Assembly: GCA_032622095.1 (NCBI GenBank)
Contig: CP136067.1
Location: 91,504,707-91,568,706 of the forward strand
Direction of reading: 5' to 3'
Source of the DNA: Siphonodentalium dalli
Taxonomy: Eukaryota; Mollusca; Scaphopoda; Gadilida; Siphonodentaliidae
DNA: 64,000 bases
In this document: positions 34,790 through 47,482 of the stretch, piece by piece
Numbering within the stretch: position 1 is the stretch's first letter
How the letters are laid out: every line of letters starts with the position of its first letter
Notes under the pieces: generated by a model
Database searches by the model: none
Told to the model about the DNA's origin: nothing
Seen by the model: only the letters and a program-made list of their open reading frames with translations
Made by a program: the position numbers and the translations under genes

Positions 34790-36015
34790 TGTCATAATGG
34801 TGTAAAGGACATAGGGAGTCTGGTGTTTTCTGTAGTTAATATCTTGCCCCAGTATATTAGGGGTTTTGCCTTGATTTTCGTCACGATTGGTAGGTTTCCC
34901 AGCTCTCCGTATATAAATGGTTGAGAAGTCGACTTGTTCAAGTTAAGAATAAAACGTAGAAACCATGTTTCTATTTCAAGGTTTTCAAACCCCCCATATC
35001 TCGGCGCCGTATGTAATGATGAGTACAATAGATTTGTCATAAACTTCGAGTATAGATTCGACCGATAGTTTGTTGCTGCGGGCAATAGATCGAAAGCTTT
35101 GGAGAAATCAACAAACGCACAGAAAAGGTTCTCCCTGTTGATATTTGCTAAGTTGATCAGGGTGTAAATATTGAACATATGATCTATTGTGCAGTACCCT
35201 TTGCGAAAACTAGCTTGAAATTCTGATTTTGTTCCATGTAAGCATATATACGTTTGCTTAAAATACGGGTGAAAAATGTTGACATACAACTCAATAGTGT
35301 TATCCTGCGGTAGTTGTCAGGATTTGAAGAGTCATTCTTATTTTTGAAGATGGGGCTAATAACTCCAATATTCCAGTCAGTTGGAATAACCCCTGTATCG
35401 AATATAACATTAAAGTAAGATGCATAAAAGTCACCTAAAATGGCCAGCTATGTTTAATAAATGAATTATTAACATTGTCACTTCCCGGGGCATTGCCTGA
35501 TGTCAACGATTTACCGATGTTCTCTATTTCGGTTTTAGAAATTGGCCCGTTCAAAGAATTGTCATCTGTCGTGATTCCGGGTTGGACTCTGGTTGGGTTA
35601 TTGGTTTGGCTGACGCCTTTATCTGCCATAGTCGATAACGCGAGTTCTTCGTTTTTGTATTGCGATCTAAAGCTCTCTACTGTTGGGCGTGATAGTTCAT
35701 GCGTCTTGTTGGGACCACTAATTTCTTTAAAAGTTTTCAGAAATCTTTGCTGGAATTAGTGCGAAAGTTATGTAACTTTGTTCTTATACCCGCATTATAT
35801 TTCATTTTACTTCTGGTTAATGCCATTTTGTATTGTTGTCTACTTTTAATCATATTTAATTTGCTGGAGACAGTTGGGTTTGTGCGGTATCGCTTACGTT
35901 CTCTTATATACGCCGTTCGCGTGCGCGCGCAGTCATATGCGAACCAAGGGCGGCTATTTTTTCTTTTGTGTGTTATGCCACGCTTACGATTTTGTTTAAC
36001 CTTTGATCTGGTAAA
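34790..36015 (-). mobile_element. Degenerate LINE ORF2 (CR1/jockey-like)
   Basis: Minus strand, from 36015 downward: a basic linker (RPWFAYDC, AYIRERKRYRTNPTVS, MIKSRQQYKMAL, SKDF then TGA where Trp is expected), then NGPISKTEIENIGKSLTSGN and APGSDNVNNSFIKH (35540-35440). Next comes SEFQASFRKGYCTIDHMF and LFCAFVDFSKAFDLLP (35230-35080), then a direct jump to NLEIETWFLRFILNLNKSTS and YGELGNLPI. The RT core between DFSKAFD and the C-terminal domain, including the FADD active site, is missing. Stops and frameshifts show it is dead. Confidence 0.85.
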
Positions 36016-36196
36016 ACCTTAACACACAAAACAATTTACACATATTATATACTATCGTGTTATAATATTGTGTTGTAATTGAATGGGGAGAAGAGCAACC
36101 TAATTTGCTATAACGTATGCCCTAATCCCAATTGTACATAAATGATACAAACAAAATTTTAAATAGAAAGAAATGTATTTTGACCAAATTACTCAC

Positions 36197-36503
36197 CGTC
36201 CTCGGCCACGACATGTGCGGTGCTGCCCTCTGTGAGCAAAGTGTTTGCATTCGTGACCGACAGAGGCCAATCATAAAAGAGGCAGGTGTTCTTCTTTGCG
36301 TCGTAGATAAACGACACACACTCCACCTTGATACAGCCCGTGGCACATTCCATGCGACTTCTTCCCGATGTGGTTTCGAATGATCCAGGTCTGCTCAGTC
36401 CGTCGAGTGCACTAATTCTCGAGAAACGAGACGCACCCTGGCTGCGCATTACGGCGACGATCATTATGATGTGAATGTAAACGCGAGCACGTGTTATGTT
36501 CAT
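36197..36503 (-). CDS. Secreted PAN/apple-like domain protein, first coding exon
   Basis: The frame opens at ATG 36503-36501; an in-frame upstream ATG gives MILA first, but the downstream one sets off the hydrophobic run best. The first ~23 residues (basic MNITRARV, then YIHIIMIVAVM, then SQG) look like a cleaved signal peptide. Residues ~50-85 hold MECATGCIKVECVSFIYDAK and CLFYDW: C-x3-C-x4-C with SFxYD and a following C is the heart of PAN/apple domains, which bind proteins or sugars outside the cell. The exon ends in phase 1 at a GTGAGT donor (36196-36191), so more exons must follow at lower coordinates; none is visible before the LINE at 34790-36015. Two decayed paralogues lie at 12723-13037 and 15229-15327. 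The full domain architecture is unknown. Confidence 0.7.
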
Positions 36504-36616
36504 CGCTAATATCATAGACCACTCAAGGTTGTATGTAATGCACGGGTGTGAAGAATATATACAATTCGCAAATGTCGAATGCCGTTGAATGAAGCACAAA
36601 AGTGGTATATCAAACA

Positions 36617-36890
36617 GTGACAACACTCAACTGCAACGGCCTGTCCTCTCTGTGTTCCCGGGTGTTCATGCAATAAACATATATTAAGTACGTGTATTTC
36701 TACCCTTCCACAAGTATCGAAACCCTTAGCATAAATCACAAATCATCAATCAGTGACAACTGCTCAATTGCAACGTCCAGTCCTCCCTGTGTTCCCGGAT
36801 GTTCATTCAATACACGGGTATTCAGTACATGTAGTTATACCTTTCCAGTGTCAAAACCCTTAGCATAAATCAAAGTATGTAAAATAACTG
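36617..36890. repeat. Tandem duplication upstream of the PAN exon
   Basis: Two ~140-bp units share CAGTGACAAC, CTCAA.TGCAACG.CC, TGTGTTCCCGG.TGTTCAT and AAACCCTTAGCATAAATCA. A related single segment (CCCCGGATGTTCATGAATTG) lies at the same place upstream of the pseudogene at 12723-13037. This would be promoter or 5' leader sequence of the PAN gene family. Confidence 0.7.
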
Positions 36891-37099
36891 ACCAACTGCG
36901 ATGTCTGCTCAATGAGCGGGAACTGATACTAATATTGTTTTCTTATAACAGCACATCAACCACACTGAGAAATACACTATCGCTTGTATTGGATCGATAC
37001 GACGTTATAGTGGGTCACGTGGTGTAGTTTGCCAATCGGTGATTCAGGTTATTGACACCAAAGTTCCTTTCATCCCGAGACAAAGACGATCCTTCACCA

Positions 37100-38680
37100 G
37101 TCTACACACATCAACAGTGAATAAGGGACAAAGGCCAAGTCGTTCTGTGCACTGAAACGGAAGCAGGACTCCGGTGGCATTGTGACTGTTTACTAAGTAT
37201 TTATATGTACACTCTATAAGTGTCCTTCCATCATAATGTATTGTGCTTACAAGTTTGTTTCACTTTATATGTCTGTACCGCCCACAGATACTGTCATTAC
37301 CACCACTGCACTCGTTTTGCACAAATACACGGACACGTTAACCTCGGTGGTATGTGCGGGGTTGTTGTATGTGTACGTTCTGTACTGTGTACACTGATTA
37401 CACGGTTGTTACTGAAACACACGCTGATCCTCCGCCTCAGGCCGTGTCATCGTGTTCAAGCAATTACGGAACGAAAACATTGGAAAGTTTCGAACAGAAG
37501 AGGACCTTGATGTCTTTACTTGGGTCTTAACCTTATGCCATGTAGTAGATCCGTGAGATATATCAGAGAAGTGTATTTTATGTGCTTAAAATAGATGAAT
37601 ATCCAAAAAATAATAACTATCAAAGAAATGTATTGCATGTGCTGACAACAGTTGCATATCCAATTTAGACGATACAGACCATACTTTCTTTTGTTCTTTT
37701 GGTGGCTCTTAATGGCTACGTTACTGCGCTTGTGTTGTCTTACCAAGAAATCAACGAACCAGCATTCGAGCATTGAACAACAGACAATTACAAAGTAGGT
37801 GCGAGTTGTACGGACACTCGAATATCCAGTTGTCTGTTGATTGCTTAATTACCACCACACAAAATTGTTGCAATTGACATTCTTCTGTATGGGGAAATGG
37901 GGGTGTCGAACAAAATACAAATAATTTCAATGAAAATGCTGTATATAGAACTAATTTCGTCAACGTCACTTCGTTTTCTCACGCATAAATTAATACAAAA
38001 TATATGTTTGCAGAATGTTCTGCTATTGGGCTGAACAATATAGTAAGTGGGCACACTCCTTCGTGCAATTTACATGTATGTTGCGGCGGGAGAAACATTG
38101 TAACATTGACGAAATGAGTTATATATACGCACGGATGCGGTGACACGCGCCCCCAAATGTTTGGTAAAAATATTCAACATTTGGTTGGAAGTTTCAAGCC
38201 TAACACACCATCAGTTGGAGATTTCGCATCGAGAATAGGTTGCAAATGATTTCATAGTTTAATATTTCGCCGCGCTCGTGAGTAGTGTTTATCTCTCCCA
38301 AACAAGACGCACACCGACCGTCTTAATTATGAAGACACTCGTTGAGGTGATCTATCCAATACATAGAAACTGAAGAAATTGTAAAACAAAGTAGATACAA
38401 ACTATCCCAACCATCGCTGCTTAATTACCCAAATATTCCGTAATCGTAAAACACTTGTATTATATGCTTCCCCATTAAATAGTGGGAATTTGCCGCCACG
38501 TAAATATCGTAGTTTGTGTCTAGACCGACAGTAAAGATTTCATTTTGTTATTCAACAAGAAAGTATGGCAGTGAAATCCATGTAAAAAGGACGACGGCCT
38601 GCACTATCCAGAACTCTGTGTGATGACTTTTAACTTATATGAATGTTAAGATTTAAATAACCATACATATTACACGAATA
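37100..38680. other. No recognisable gene
   Basis: AT-rich; open frames here have no protein-like features. Nothing further is supported. Confidence 0.4.
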
Positions 38681-39149
38681 GATGATTTTTTGACTGGCAC
38701 ATTCTCAATTTGGGTGAAATTTGAGTTACAAGTACCCCACCCTTAGGTTGGAAATTTCAACTGGGGCTCAATTGAGTGAAAAAATTGGTTCTCCCCTCCC
38801 ACAATTTTGTGTTGGAAATTAGATTACAACTGCATGCATGTAGCTACATTATAGCGTATACGTGATTTGGGTTCCACCCACCTGGGGCCGACCACTGGGA
38901 TACCCAACTGGATGATAATGTATGAGATATTTTCAAAATAAATAATCTGATCTGTAGTGGATTTTTTGTCTCATGACTTCCAAGGTTGGTCCTTTTAACT
39001 TCTACCCAGTCGCGGTCAGTTTCTATAGCCTCATTGGCACACCGTACGACTATACGCGCACGTATACCCTTTTAATTATTTACATTTTTAAATGGGGTCT
39101 GGAGGTCTGACTTTCGGATCCCCAGTAGTCTAGAGTATAGATAAATGGT

Positions 39150-39540
39150 ATGTGCATTTTCTTGCGTAGGCCTATATTGCATGTCACGACACAGTGGTCC
39201 TCGTGTTCTTAGTTAAAATAAGATACAATTTATATATCACACATTCTTCTGGAATGTTAACCATGCGATTTTCTTTAGGTGTGCCATGTCGTTGGCAATA
39301 CATCAATAACTTTCGTGGAGAAATGCCCGTGCCAATATGACGTCGCTTTGGATACAACATATGACGTCACCTAACAGTTTACTGTAAGGCGTGAACGCGC
39401 TTTTACTAATTTACTAAACTAAAGATAAGTTTATTTAGTGACAACATTTTTAGATATTTACGAGATGATTCATGTTGTTTCTGCGATGCGGCTAACGAAA
39501 TTGTGCAGTTCTATGTAATTTCCGTCACTTTCCGAATGGC
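39150..39540. repeat. Direct duplication of ~390 bp, copy 1
   Basis: Aligns with 42530-42905: CACAGTGGTCCTCGTGTTCT, ACACATTCTTCTGGAATGTT, GACGTCGCTT, TACAACATATGACGT, CTAAACTAAAG, AGTTTATTTAGT and TTTCCGAATGGC in the same order. Both copies hold two TGACGT words. The distance between copies is about 3.4 kb. Confidence 0.85.
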
Positions 39541-40059
39541 ATAGAAACACGAGTCCGGTCGACAATATTTTTGATTTAAGTAGTGATTATTGTTTGAATT
39601 ATAAACCTTGTAATACCTTCGCGCAATGAATACTGTTATGTTGGCTATATGAAAAGTAACATTCTGTAGTGAAAACTTCGGTTTGCCCCCTCTCATAATT
39701 TGTGTTGTTAGTTTGTTTCAAATCACAACCCAAATCATCAGAATATAACTAGGCTAAGGAAGAACATTTCCAAGAACATGCTTTGTTTGTTCCTACGAAT
39801 TCCAGTGATGTAAGTTGGGATTTGATAATTTTGATTACAACTACATGGAGCTACATTTATACTAGCATATTAGTCAGTTTTATTCCATCCACCGGAGCCA
39901 TGCACTAGGAAACAACCACGTCAACACAACCAAACCTAATGCCGACATTATGCCAACGTTGGTCCAACGTAGTCATGCTATTATACATGTATATGCATAT
40001 TATTTGTTTAATTAAAATGACAACAGTATGTATGGCAAGGCGTTTTCTTTCACATTTTT

Positions 40060-40200
40060 GATATATTTAGACTTAATTGCAAATATTTGCACTTAAGTAC
40101 AAATATTTGCACTTAAGTACAATTATTTTCACTTAAGTGCAAATAGTGATTTGATTTGTACTTAAGTGCAATTAATTTTAACTTAAGTGCAATTCATCTG
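40060..40200. repeat. Array of CACTTAAGTG-type palindromes
   Basis: Six copies of (T/C)ACTTAAGT(G/A)CAA in 130 bases, separated by AATATTTG or AATTATTTT. Each copy is itself a 10-12 base palindrome. Confidence 0.85.
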
Positions 40201-40267
40201 TTTAAAAACGATAGTCCCCTTCTTTGAAATGGTATATTTATTCCTGCACGTCTTGAGTGACAGTCAT

Positions 40268-40940
40268 TGGCTGCGGACACACGTACCACAGTAGCGATGG
40301 CATAGTAGGTGTGACAATTTATTATGGTGGAATTTGGTGACAATTGGTTGTCATTATTAATATGTCATAGCAAGCCATGTCGCCCTCTGCAAATTCGCAC
40401 AATGAGTCTACCAAGCTCTAGCAGCGACGGTCGATCTCTCAATGATGTATCTACCCGAATGTCTTGTCGATGTTGATCTTTACTCAACACGCAGTGTTAT
40501 ATTTTGCATGCTAACACACAAGTCCACTTGATAACTTAATGAATAACCCATCTCAACAGCCATGATTGTTCTTACTAATGAAATTAATATAAGTAGATAA
40601 ACATGCATGCATTGAGATCATATACAAAACGTACCACAATAATGATATGTGAGTCAATGAGGAATTGCCACCAGGCCACGGTCAAACACAATTCTGGACG
40701 ATCTATCGTGCAATTATATATATCGTCGTGAATACAATTTAGCAAAACGTAATGAGTAGAGATCAACCTTGGTGAAAGCAATGGTTAATTGGTCCAGTCG
40801 ACTCATTGTGCGGAAAATCAGCGGGCGACATGGATAGCTATGGCACAGAATTATGACGGACCAATTGTCACAAAACTCCACCATAATAAATTGTCACACC
40901 TGCCATGCCATCGCTACTGTGATACGTGTGTCCGCAGCCA
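40268..40940. mobile_element. Foldback element with ~150-bp imperfect arms
   Basis: 40268-40413 and 40791-40940 are inverted copies: GGCTGCGGACACACGTACCA, CAGTAGCGATGGCAT, GGTGTGACAATTTATTATGG, GCACAATGAGTC on the left and their complements on the right. The spacer is ~377 bp. Arms differ by scattered substitutions. Confidence 0.8.
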
Positions 40941-41039
40941 TTCTCCATTCAATTGCGTTCCTTTTGCCACAAGCATGGCTGTGGCGCTTGTTTTCGGGAT
41001 CATTGAAAATGGGTTCAAATCCGAATTGGCATCTTAATA

Positions 41040-41760
41040 TATGCTAACTACATGGAAGGAACATTCATTCACGATATGTTTTCATTGTTCTTTGACAATA
41101 TATACGCTCAGATTCCTTTACTTGTGTTTACAATGTGTTTTGTTTCCTAATATGCGCGGGTTTCAAACTCAAGGTTACAAGGGTGCACTCGAAACGTTAA
41201 ATTTTGCCAAAAACAATAGATTAGAGTGACTCCCCTTATATTAATTTCTATGACGGCTCTGCTTTGTTCGCCGTCACGACGGTGTGCAGAATGGGTGCAA
41301 GAAGAAGCGACGTAGCCTCTTCATTGTCAATCTCTGGACGTGTCTAGTCAATCTTTTCTATTGAGACTACTTTTGATCGATTAGCTTGGTTAGAAGGAAC
41401 GTATTAAATAATTTACAAACGACTCAGTTTTAACATGTGTTTTTAGCTCACTATTTGGTCCAAATATAAACAAATCAGCAGCAATAATTTGTTTAATACA
41501 TCCGCGATCTAGTAGCCGTGTATGTTGTAAATTTGAAAGTTTGATCAAGGGTAAGGGAGTGGGGGTATTGTTTTGCCTGGTCTTGCTGATTCAGGTAGCA
41601 ATACTATACCACCACTGTCTAGGAACTGTTACATCGGAAGTATTCTATTGCCAGCTTTGTGATGGTCAAGGCATGATTTTTAGAATATAGGCCTTGTATA
41701 GATATTTAGTAACATGAGATTATGTGACATAATTATGTGGTATACTTGGGGCATGTCACC
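41040..41760. other. No recognisable gene
   Basis: AT-rich; nothing supported. Confidence 0.4.
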
Positions 41761-41764
41761 AGGG

Positions 41765-42087
41765 TTAGGTAAAACAAAGGGTGTTGTATGGTGCCCCCTA
41801 CTTTAGACGCCCTGAATGCACACCCACACATATCCCACCTCGATCCAAAATGATCGACGTCCAGAGGGGTCCAAATCGGTCATGGGGTCTAAAAAAACAC
41901 AGGTCTCCAAAACAAAAATTTACCCACCCCAATGAGTATTTGTCTAAACTAAATCGGTCAAGGGGCCGAGAAATGGCATGGGTGCCCTATTTGAACCCCT
42001 GTGTATGACCGGTGGCCATCTTGGGATGTGGGTGGGTGTGTGGAAAGAGTTCTTTGGGGGGCACCATACAACACCTGTTTTACCTAA
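41765..42087. mobile_element. MITE, about 323 bp
   Basis: Left end TTAGGTAAAACAAAGGGTGT and reverse-complemented right end TTAGGTAAAACAGGTGTTGT both continue TGTATGGTGCCCCC. Inverted similarity persists further in (CACACCCAC). No coding sequence. Confidence 0.8.
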
Positions 42088-42529
42088 ATATAAAACTGTT
42101 CGAATAAGGAATAAGAAATGGAATTCATCTTCGTGCTGTTCGAGTCATGAATGGAGAATGCAAATATGTTTATATAGCTCCAGTTTCCACCATATTCATA
42201 CACGTTCTTCACTAATGATATGATGAAGCAAATCATGTGAGTTAAAGACGACACGGGACTGACTATCCGATATGATCCGGATGACCATGGATCCATATGG
42301 ATACCCATAGGCTACAGGTGGTAAGTGGGAAATTGGCCCCGACTCATAAAGGTAGGTCATGGGTTATCAGTCTTAACTAGGTAGGATACGCCACTGTAAA
42401 TAGGGAAAGGACCATGCCCGACCATGTATCGGCATAACTAAATTTATGACATGGATAGGTAGGACAGTCATCTAATTCCTGCCTTAAGTGCAAATAAATC
42501 GAAAATGCAATAAAGGCTTGCCATAAATA

Positions 42530-42905
42530 TGTGCATTTCTTTGGCGTTTATTGCCACTGCACAGTGGTCCTCGTGTTCTTAATTAAAATCAGATACAATT
42601 TATTTAGAACAATATTACACATTCTTCTGGAATGTTAACAATGCGATGTGCTTTGTGTGCTATGTCGCTGGCAAAACATCAATATCTTTCGCGGGGAAAT
42701 GCGCGTGCCAACATGACGTCGCTTGGGTACAACATATGACGTGACATAACAGTTTACCTGAATCTAATCTACTAAACTAAAGAAAAGTTTATTTAGTTAT
42801 ATGACAAACATTTTAGACATTTACAAGATGCATGGGTCATGTTGTTTTCGCGATGTGGCAAACGAAAATGTGCAGTTTTAGGTAATTTCCGTCTTTTTCC
42901 GAATG
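42530..42905. repeat. Direct duplication of ~390 bp, copy 2
   Basis: Second copy of 39150-39540, with small insertions (for example extra bases after TTTATTTAG). Similarity stops at GAATGGCC. Confidence 0.85.
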
Positions 42906-43216
42906 GCCCATCTTGATAAGCGAACACAGTATAAGGAGGACATGCGCAAAACACGCGCGGCTGGGCTGCGTCCAGATGGAAGTCCTTAAAAAATGACATC
43001 TTCATAGTCGCTTACTTTCGGTAAAATCACATGAGCAGTAGCTTGCCGAATGACGTCATTGAAAGCTGTTTGCTAACTATCAGCTGATAAGTTCCGTGTA
43101 TTGTTTAATTTGTTGTCATAAGTGAAAATGCTGCACACTTTAGCAACTTTAAGCATTAAAAATAAAAAATATCGACATGGTTAAGCATGTAATAAATAGA
43201 ACACCTATGGTGTTTG

Positions 43217-43347
43217 GAGTGAATCCCATATTATTTCATTCGTGACTAGCAGTTGAAATATCAATTTTCAACCCGCGACCTCGGTCACTCGTTGAAAATT
43301 AATATTTCCACTGCTAGTCACTCATGATATAATTATGGTATTCACTC
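43217..43347. mobile_element. Palindromic element, about 131 bp
   Basis: Arms GAGTGAAT, TTTCATTCGTGACTAGCAGT, GAAATATCAATTTTCAAC pair with GTTGAAAATTAATATTTCCA, CTGCTAGTCACTCATGATAT and ATTCACTC. The tip CCGCGACCTCGGTCAC is GC-rich. Confidence 0.85.
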
Positions 43348-43349
43348 AA

Positions 43350-44638
43350 AAAATACAAGTATACTCTATATATTAAGTATACTGATGATTAATTAACTAA
43401 CTATGTATGTGGCCATCTTTTCATGTGAAATTTGGCAAGCAATGAGCTTTTAAAAAGTCAATATATGCTGAAGTCTTTGATGTACCGCTACCGTGTCCAT
43501 CAGTTAGATAAAAACAGCGATATGCATGAAATATTATCCTGGAAAATACTCACAGTTCTAGTAAAACACAACTAATCAACATCGAGCGGGGAAGTCGACC
43601 TTCGCGGTAATTAACTATAAATGGCGATATGAATTAAACATCAAGAGGACTAAGATTGTAGTACGTCTATAGCGCATTTCGTAGAAATAATTATATATTT
43701 CTTCTCGATGTTTTCTCGCTGTGTGTTCTACACAGTGAGGCTAATTTCAGTTAATTTGTTTAAAATATAATTTCGACATTGCATAGAGTGCATACTATTT
43801 CAACATATCATATTGAAAATATGTTCACATTGGACCTAATATTGGCATAGGATCAAAATGAACTTATTTTTTTCTGAAATAGGCCCTTATTTGGCTTATA
43901 GCTGTTATTCGGTTGAATGGCGCGGGCCGCAGTGAAAACACATTATAAAGAGCGAGAATCTGGTAAGTCTTGTCGATGAAAAGAGTAGAGTAAATTGTGC
44001 CAATATGGGCTTATTTCGTACATAAATAAGCAATATATGGGCTGGTTTTGAACGCCGAATGTTACGTCAATATAGAGAGTGTGTTTTCCTGCAATACGCT
44101 CTGCATGAACCTAAAACTCGTGACTCAAAATAAGCCCGTATTATGCTTATTTTTTTTGCGAACAGGCTGCCTATTTTATTTATTATTTGTCTGGTATCCC
44201 AATAGCCGACAGGTTGTTAACACTATTATCAAAAAATTTGAATACCCACTAATACAAATTCAGTGGTTGGCATGCTCAGAAGCTTAGACCAATTCGATGG
44301 TGTAGTTATTGGGCACGTACCAAGTTCAACGTATACGAAGGACGTTTGTGTCGGTGTTTTTAATTTAGTCGATGTCATAGGTGGTCGTGATCTGACGCTT
44401 GCGTTCGCGGGGTCGTGGTCAACAGATCAATGAAACCTAAGCCAAGAAAATATGTCATAGATCAACAAAAACATAGCAAGCTGGCAGAGCGACCGACGAT
44501 TGATGCTTTATGTAGCCACTCAGCTGTCTGGTTAAGTGGTCCTGCTGAAGTGATGGAGAAAATTATTTTGTTAAGAAATCAAACTGTTATTTTGTTATAA
44601 TATGTAATTTTCGCGGTGATGTCTAATCGGATAATTTC
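43350..44638. other. No recognisable gene
   Basis: AT-rich; nothing supported. Confidence 0.4.
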
Positions 44639-44639
44639 G

Positions 44640-45560
44640 AGAAATATATATATATATATATACCTTTATTTCCTCCGCAATCGGAGAGTTTAAACATTAC
44701 ACATCACACACAAGTGTATACGTATACGAAGTTGCGTTCGGTGTCGGTGTCGTGGTTACCAGTTTTTGGATGTTTGATGTGCTTTGTGAGCATGATTTAC
44801 ACAGTTAATTAACTTAATTATGCTAATGACTCATTGAATTAAATTAATGACTGCAACTAATAGAAAATGGAAGATGATTTTGCATATTTGTACATGGAAA
44901 TTTTTCCAGGTGGCACAAAAATATATCACATAATTTTATATACAAAAATATGCACGATACAAATCTAATGAGGTATATGCACTACAAGACTTAGTGTAGG
45001 CCTCGTTGTTTTCACAAAACACTTCAACTGGATAATTACGCGAGTATGTTTATGTATCGAATGGGGCAAGACAGAGTTGTCTGCGGTAGATTTATTTGCG
45101 TTATAGAGTATGTCATGTTTAGTCAGATGCCACTCCGCCAAAATTTAGGTTATTTATGTATAAATTGTCTTCTGTCTTCAACTAGAGCGGTTCGTGGGCT
45201 GTTTTACGTGTGATCCATTAGTCGATAGATCCGATCCGTACACATGTTCAAGTTTGAATGTATTGCGAACAAGAAACAAGGTGAATTGCTTAATATCACT
45301 GATGATGTCCCGAATTGGTGGCGGAATGCATGCAAGAAATATCATCAACTGATCTATGGGGTCCAATTTGTCAATATATAAGAAACATGGTATACCGAAA
45401 TTCTATGATTTTGAACCATATTTAGATTATTGTTCCGGCTAAGGCGGAACATGAAAGAGTTACATGATCGATTTCGTTTTCAAATAGACAATGACATATC
45501 TGACACGTCCCTTGTTCTGATCATAAGCTAGCGTGATTAACGAACCAAGGCTAAACCATT
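44640..45560 (-). mobile_element. LINE 3' end (L2-like) with terminal hairpin and (TA)n tail
   Basis: Minus strand: GTCQICHCLFENEIDHVTLS with C (C-x2-C-x8-H-x4-C pattern), then IWFKIIEF, and in the next frame DPIDQLMIFLACIPPPIRDI followed by FTLFLVRNTFKL. After an untranslated stretch the element ends in the small hairpin CTCCGATTGCGGAG, GAAATAAAGG and an alternating TA tail (44664-44644). The element at 59103-60200 shares the Cys/His pattern, the F..F.. RNTF-like C-terminus and the hairpin/TA end, so they are one family. Confidence 0.75.
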
Positions 45561-45569
45561 CGCATGAGG

Positions 45570-46050
45570 GTACATGTGGCTTGATGTATTTTTGTTTTTA
45601 TCAAAAACAGTTTATAGATTCCCACCAAATACTATTCTCATTTATAAGCCTTATTTCTTGTGATGGCCATTATTAGTTACACTCCGTACCCATACGTCGT
45701 CGAAAGAATGGACCCTTCGTGTACAATGTGTGTGGACGGATATTTTTGCTATAAACAAAAATCGCTCACCTCAGACTGACTACGGTACTTATATTTTCGT
45801 CTTTTCCTTCAATTGTGTACAAATCCCAGCCCGGGTGCCAATCTGCCTCGATGAGGGATGTGTTCCGCTACAGTTTTTGTACTATTTTGTTTCAGTATCG
45901 TCTCTAGTTCTCTCGTAAATGAAGGTTAAACCTCCTATTTTCGTGCTAAAAATACGTAACTTTTGCGATCAAAAGCACATTTTTTCAAATTTTATACGAT
46001 GTCGTTTTTAATAACAAGGACATGTTTTGGATGCCTTAATAATCCATTGA
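45570..46050. other. No recognisable gene
   Basis: The left part may extend the LINE relic. Otherwise nothing is supported. Confidence 0.35.
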
Positions 46051-46059
46051 AAGTCGCGC

Positions 46060-46245
46060 ATAGCGTTTGGGCCATGTTTCCTGTGATTTCTCGATATATG
46101 AGCCCGATTTTCAAAGCGTGGTGCTCCAACATAATTGAACGTCAGGTACAATTTGACAAACAAACATTGAACGACCTGTATCTGTTTTCTTATTTGTATT
46201 GATCGCCTGGTACACTTTCGATTACACCCTGTAAAATGCCCGTTA
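46060..46245 (+). repeat. Dispersed repeat, plus copy
   Basis: Inverted relative to 49075-49255: GGGCCATGTTTCCTGTGATT, GGTGCTCCAACA, AATTGAACGTCAGGTA, TTCTTATTTGTATTG, TTTCGATTACACCCTGTAAA are shared in order. Confidence 0.85.
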
Positions 46246-46399
46246 TACGGCCGGTTAGCACCATATTGTACGTTTCTAACTTGATTTTCACATGCCACAA
46301 TGTACACAGCCAATATTGCTACTTGTTCTATCAAATGCTTATTTAAATGGTAAAATGTCCCAGTCAAGATCTGAGATGCATTACATCATCCTACAAATA

Positions 46400-47475
46400 T
46401 TCCTGTGAATGTCCATTGTTTGAGATTTGCCCTTGTTTGTTATCTCAGCAAAATACGACACATTGTATCTTGTTTTCGTGGAAATAAGTCACATGATACT
46501 ATGTTCTAAAAAACACACAATGTAAGACAGTATAATCTATATACTAGTATAGTTTTATAAATGTAAAATATTACCTTCGACCAAAGATGGTGGGTTTCCA
46601 GTGTTACACCCGAGAAAGCGAAACCGTTTATTTGCACATGATAATATCGACACATAATACGGAACATCCTAAGTCCCAATGCGATGTACCATACATGGGC
46701 GTATATTTAAAGAGCGTTTTATGATTAAAAAAATTCCATATACTACTGACATAAATACAGGTTTTTGATTAAACCTAACTGTCATGACAATGCACGAAAA
46801 TATATAATTTCAACGAGTGGCTCACCATAATTGTCCTTACCACGCACAGTTTGGACATGTGTGGTAATTTTGTATCAAACAGTACGATACATAAACTGGA
46901 GACTGCCTGGACTATTTTATGGAACCATATTTTGAATCTTCCGCGGACATAAATCAACCCATTGTATTGTATATGAAGAAGGAACGAGATCCGGAATACA
47001 TATAGAACAACACTTATGTTGATATTAGATAGTAATTACCCAGCTAAAGCAGGTTGCGAAATGTTACCACTCAAGCGCATTGGTCGACTATCGTGGTGTC
47101 CTTGCAGCATCCATATATCGTATGGTAATTTCTAACAAATGTCAACATGCACACCGGCAGCTAACCCGAAAATAAATCAATGTCAAATATCTCAAACGTT
47201 ATGATTAGTTGGTTGCCGGGGTCAGTTATTCATGTAAATAGACAATATGTTCACTTGATATAGATGGTGTATGTATACCCGCTGGTATTCTATACATTTG
47301 AGTGATACATATACATATGGCGCAATATGTTGGCCTCCCAATCGTATACAAACATTTCCCTTACCTCAGCTATAATACCTAATTAACTGACCATCAATAA
47401 TGTCTCCGTTGTCCGATTTCGGACTTGTATTTCTGTTTATCCGCCAGAATATCACTTATTGTGGATACATATTAA
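46400..47475. other. No recognisable gene
   Basis: AT-rich; nothing supported. Confidence 0.4.
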
Positions 47476-47482
47476 CCATTAA

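Noticed and set aside
35475-36022. Plus-strand ORFs as membrane proteins
   Set aside because: They are antisense shadows of the minus-strand LINE ORF2 relic.
36132-36383. Plus-strand ORF (DMCGAALCEQ...)
   Set aside because: It is antisense to the PAN-like exon; the same shadow appears at the pseudogene copy at 12706-12909.
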